From Nostocales cyanobacterium (GTDB lineage: Bacteria > Cyanobacteriota > Cyanobacteriia > Cyanobacteriales > Nostocaceae), in contig RDXV01000032.1 of the NCBI GenBank assembly GCA_004292695.1, forward strand, positions 1 to 35,970: a stretch of 35,970 nt of DNA, read 5' to 3'. The translations under genes were made by a program, and so were the position numbers. The notes beneath the pieces were generated by a model. The model did not search any database and was not told the origin of the DNA. It was given only the letters and a program-made list of their open reading frames with translations. Within the stretch, counting starts at the first letter, position 1; the number at the start of each line of letters is the position of its first letter. Shown one piece after another: positions 33,258 through 35,970 of this stretch.

Positions 33258-34574
33258 CTATTCACCACTTTTACCAGTGATATTCAGTCCTTCTAAGATC
33301 AGTGATGGAGTGTAACAAGATCCATTCCATTCTGGATCGCCACCTAATTTGACGATTTGTTTAAGGGTGTTGTAAACGTTGCCAGCCACCATTGTATCTT
33401 TGACTCTACCAACGATTTTTCCTTTTTTTACCCAATACCCTAAGTCTACGTTAATGGAAAAATCACCAGATATACCACTACCACCCCCTAACATTTGATC
33501 CACAATTAAACCTTCATCCATAGTTTGAATTAGTTCTTGTAAAGATGCTGTTCCTGGTTGAATGAGGAAATTAAATAAGCCGGGAGTGGGATAACTACCC
33601 AAACCAGGACGAAAACCGTTACCTGTACTCCCCATTTCTAATTGTCTACCGGTAGTGTGATCGCTGTAGAAGTTACGTAAAATGCCGTTTTCTATAAATA
33701 CTAAGGACTTGGTAGGGTTGCCTTCGTCGTCAAAGGGACAACTATAGGGTCCTGCTTCTGGATCTTGGTAAAGTGTAAGAATAGGACTAACTACCTCTGT
33801 ACCTATCCTTTCAGCCCAAGGAGAGGCTTTTTCTAGGACGTGTTTTCCGTTTAATGCTGCCTGTACTGTTCCCCAAAGCATATCAGCCGCCTTGGAAGTA
33901 AACAATACGGGAAATTTACCTCTAGGGGTAGTAACATTTTCTTTTGCCCAGGTTAATCGTTGTAAGATTTGGTAAGCTAATTTCTCTGGATCAAGTTCTC
34001 CTCGTTTGGTTTGTCCATCAGCAACACTGAGAAAATCATCACCCCTGATCCATTCTGCGGACATATAACAACTGAGGGTAGTGTCGGTGTAGTGACAGTC
34101 TAAACCTTGACTATTAATTAACCGAGTATTTTCTACATCACATTCCCAGTCACTGGTACAGAGTACATCAGGGTAAACATCCCGAATGATGGCGATCGCC
34201 TCTTTAGACCAATCTATCAAGGTTTGCACCGGAACATCTTCACCCAGATCAGGATATTGAGGCTGAGAATTACTGACTAATTCTACAGGTTCAGGTTCAT
34301 TCAACTGACTTAAAGTCAAAGCTCTTTCTACCATTCCCTGGGGATCTACAGCACCATAAGCTACTGTCAGTCCTGGACAACCATCAAGCCACAGTCGTAG
34401 TGCAGTACCTTCAGATTGACTGGTTTCTATTTGTTTGAGGCGGTTAGCTTCAAAAAAAATCGGCTTTGAAAGCGATCTAGACTGATACACTTCCGCCGCC
34501 TCCGCACCAGATTTTAAGGCAATTTCTAGCAGTTGTTCCGCTAGTGTATCTTGTGAAAAATTTACAGAACCCAT
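33258..34574 (-). CDS. pmbA: TldE/PmbA-family protein
   Basis: A 438-residue protein of the TldD/PmbA family. The C-terminal half carries the typical SPILTLYQDPEAGPYSCPFDDEGNPTKSLVFIENG segment and later LGGGSGISGDFSINVDLGYWVKKGKIVGRVKDTMVAGN. The HExxxH zinc motif of TldD is not present, so it is the non-catalytic TldE (PmbA) partner. TldD-TldE digests unfolded peptides and matures some modified peptides and toxins; the TldD partner is not in this window. A heptamer-repeat region lies upstream. Confidence 0.93.
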   Translation of the reverse strand: MGSVNFSQDTLAEQLLEIALKSGAEAAEVYQSRSLSKPIFFEANRLKQIETSQSEGTALRLWLDGCPGLTVAYGAVDPQGMVERALTLSQLNEPEPVELVSNSQPQYPDLGEDVPVQTLIDWSKEAIAIIRDVYPDVLCTSDWECDVENTRLINSQGLDCHYTDTTLSCYMSAEWIRGDDFLSVADGQTKRGELDPEKLAYQILQRLTWAKENVTTPRGKFPVLFTSKAADMLWGTVQAALNGKHVLEKASPWAERIGTEVVSPILTLYQDPEAGPYSCPFDDEGNPTKSLVFIENGILRNFYSDHTTGRQLEMGSTGNGFRPGLGSYPTPGLFNFLIQPGTASLQELIQTMDEGLIVDQMLGGGSGISGDFSINVDLGYWVKKGKIVGRVKDTMVAGNVYNTLKQIVKLGGDPEWNGSCYTPSLILEGLNITGKSGE

Positions 34575-34650
34575 TTCCCTTGATAATTTGTGAACTTTAC
34601 GGAGTCAGCACCAGCTAGACCCTGTTATTATCTCATTAGTTAGGGTTTAG

Positions 34651-34686
34651 GAGATGGGAGATGGGAGATGGGGTGATGGGGTGATG
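34651..34686. repeat. Tandem repeats (GAGATGG)x3 and (GGGTGATG)x2
   Basis: Three perfect heptamers GAGATGG at 34651-34671 run into two octamers GGGTGATG (34671-34686). This is STRR-type sequence in the gap between the pmbA and Tab2-family genes. Confidence 0.85.
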
Positions 34687-34712
34687 GGGAAGAAAAGATT
34701 TTTACTAAATTA

Positions 34713-34761
34713 ATTCCCCATTCCCCATTCTTCATTCTAAATTCTAAATTCTAAATTCCCA
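34713..34761. repeat. Seven heptamers in register, ATTCNNN
   Basis: Units ATTCCCC x2, ATTCTTC, ATTCTAA x3 and ATTCCCA follow one another without a break, keeping a seven-base register while the last three bases change. This is STRR-type sequence. Confidence 0.85.
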
Positions 34762-34769
34762 ATGCCCCA

Positions 34770-35630
34770 TTACAAATTCACTTCTTGTAATAGCCAAAAA
34801 CCTTCAAAAGATTGGGCTTGAGGATCTGACTGTACACCAACAAAATGTACACCGTTTGCCTGTTGTTTGGCTTGTTCAAACCCTTGAGCTTCTTTAAGTA
34901 ATTCGGGTGTTCTGATATTCGCCACTACCCAACTTTCCGTAGCCCCAGTTTCTAAAATTAATCTGTTTTCCCTACCTTCCTCAAATCGCAAATAAGCCAA
35001 CTCTAAACCAGACATCCACCCAGCAATAGGTAAAGCCCTGGGGGAAAAAATCAAAATTCCCGGAATACGCGCTTCTGGTGATAATTGTGCCAGTTCTAGG
35101 GGAAATGCTTCACCAAAACCTATTTCCCATTCTGGCATATCTGCAAAATCACTGGCTTGTAATGTCACAAATACCCATTGTTTTCCTTCCAGTGCATCTG
35201 GTAAACGTTGGGGTAAAGGTCTTTCTAATCTGACTGAGGGGTTAGTTTTGCCCTGATATCCTGGTTCTTGGGGATACACTTCTGCCATTCTTTGCTGTAT
35301 CCATTGATTCAGAACCAAAGTTTTCCGACTTGGTAAAGCGGGAATACCCAAATCTTGACAACCTTTAGTAATCATATTATTCATTTGCCGACGGAAGAAA
35401 CGAATTTTCAGGGGTGTTTCTCCCGCTTTGTTAATAGCTTCTTGTAAAGCTGTCCGCAACCATACTGAGTTTACCTCTGTACTGGGGCAATATTGAGCGT
35501 AACGAAACAGAGAATTAGTGTCTGCACGAACATCTGAAGGACTTTCACAGACTAATAATTCCCACACTTTTTTCTGGTTTTCGTCCAAAATTGGACGTGA
35601 GTAAAAATCTAGTTCCCAAATACTGCCCAT
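34770..35630 (-). CDS. Tab2/Atab2-family RNA-binding protein (DUF1092)
   Basis: A 286-residue soluble protein with the family's N-terminal signature IWELDFYSRPILDENQKKVWELLVC and the internal KIRFFRRQMNNMI and ALPSRKTLVLNQWI. Plant and algal relatives (Tab2, Atab2) bind the psaB leader and are needed for translation of photosystem subunits; the cyanobacterial proteins are conserved but less studied. The start at 35630 (MGSIWELDFY) agrees with the family. No operon partner is seen. Confidence 0.93.
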   Translation of the reverse strand: MGSIWELDFYSRPILDENQKKVWELLVCESPSDVRADTNSLFRYAQYCPSTEVNSVWLRTALQEAINKAGETPLKIRFFRRQMNNMITKGCQDLGIPALPSRKTLVLNQWIQQRMAEVYPQEPGYQGKTNPSVRLERPLPQRLPDALEGKQWVFVTLQASDFADMPEWEIGFGEAFPLELAQLSPEARIPGILIFSPRALPIAGWMSGLELAYLRFEEGRENRLILETGATESWVVANIRTPELLKEAQGFEQAKQQANGVHFVGVQSDPQAQSFEGFWLLQEVNL

Positions 35631-35748
35631 GTTATACGATGAAACCTAGTTATTTGACTTTTTCTTATATTTTTACTCTACCAGTTCAATGTTTTTGACG
35701 CTCTTATTGCAAGAGTACGTTTTGCCTAAATTATTAGCAGTAAATAAC

Positions 35749-35776
35749 CCCCGTCAAACCATCAGTTTAACAGGGG
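35749..35776 (-). terminator. Candidate terminator hairpin of the right-edge gene
   Basis: In the minus-strand sense CCCC, a bulge, then GTTAAAC pairs with GTTTGAC (one mismatch) and GGGG around a five-base loop, followed by a modest T-rich tail. A second hairpin (CAGAGGT...ACCTCTG, 35783-35818) stands between it and the end of the partial gene, with an A-run before it. Confidence 0.5.
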
Positions 35777-35855
35777 AATTGTCAGAGGTGCGATTTTACA
35801 TCTAAAATTTTACCTCTGAATATTTTTTTTTAGGAACTTAGGTTTAGCCTCCGTA

Positions 35856-35970
35856 TTAAACGTTATCTGCCAGACCAAGACCATTGTTGTAATTATCTAA
35901 GGCGGTATTAATTACACTACCAGAATCTAAGGGATAGAGAACGTTGGTATTGGAGTTATAGGGGCTTGGT
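35856..35970 (-). CDS. C terminus of an unknown protein (cut by window edge)
   Basis: The minus strand from the right edge reads 37 codons to a TAA at 35856. The peptide contains SPYNSNTNVLYPLDSG and ends in NNGLGLADNV. The composition is rich in Asn, Gly, Ser and Leu and looks coding. Two hairpins after the stop support a real gene end. The family cannot be told from this fragment; an exported or surface protein would fit the composition, but this is a guess. Confidence 0.5.
   Translation of the reverse strand, partial: PSPYNSNTNVLYPLDSGSVINTALDNYNNGLGLADNV

Noticed and set aside
34141-34160. ATTCCCAGTCACTGG as a sixth REP-like hairpin 1
   Set aside because: It lies inside the TldE/PmbA coding region and lacks the GACTGGGAA arm and the second hairpin.

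Overview
The window is a piece of chromosome from a filamentous, probably heterocystous cyanobacterium of the Anabaena/Dolichospermum/Aphanizomenon kind. The DNA is A+T-rich. It carries seven copies of the cyanobacterial HIP1 octamer GCGATCGC (starting at 6727, 14365, 15691, 23944, 26171, 31269 and 34192), heptamer short tandem repeats (STRRs), a cytochrome c6-like gene, the cyanobacterial rbpA-rpsU pair and a Tab2/Atab2-family gene. The genus is an inference; no rRNA or tRNA gene was recognised.

Layout. 1-4650: the start of a TnpB gene cut by the left edge, then an aldo/keto reductase, a cytochrome c6-like protein, a small unknown protein and a GT-C membrane glycosyltransferase (all minus strand), then a divergent methyltransferase. 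4770-11950: a lipoprotein, a 295-aa unknown, a CHAT-domain caspase-like protease, a trypsin-like protease in opposite orientation, a membrane pentapeptide-repeat protein and a 306-aa partner. The CHAT protein and the pentapeptide-repeat protein share a 19-residue motif near or at the C terminus, so this looks like a protease-based effector/sensor module. 12050-16510: housekeeping genes (rpsU, RRM protein, cysQ-like phosphatase, ilvC, type II NADH dehydrogenase). 16800-18830: a glycosyltransferase-like protein and a nucleotide-sugar epimerase.

18900-24235 is an accessory stretch. It holds a REP-associated tyrosine transposase (RAYT) bracketed by two inverted copies of a two-hairpin repeat, with three more copies nearby, plus a HEAT/FGE-sulfatase protein, an unknown, a Uma2 nuclease with a repeat-coded coiled coil, and a COG4299 membrane acyltransferase-like protein. 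24235-27404: tex and two small membrane proteins.

27538-29974 is the most striking locus. It is a two-gene unit of an ABC/SMC-type AAA ATPase followed 4 bases later by a DUF4435 (TOPRIM-like) protein, the gene order and sizes of the PARIS antiphage system. Here the ATPase ends in about four pentatricopeptide (PPR) repeats, an RNA-binding fold that is rare in bacteria. As far as I know this fusion is not a described PARIS architecture.

30130-35970: a small unknown, a ClC-CBS-UspA transporter with Gln at the gating-glutamate position, a TldE/PmbA-family protein, a Tab2-family RNA-binding protein and the C terminus of an unknown gene cut by the right edge. All functional statements rest on motif reading by eye; no database search was possible.
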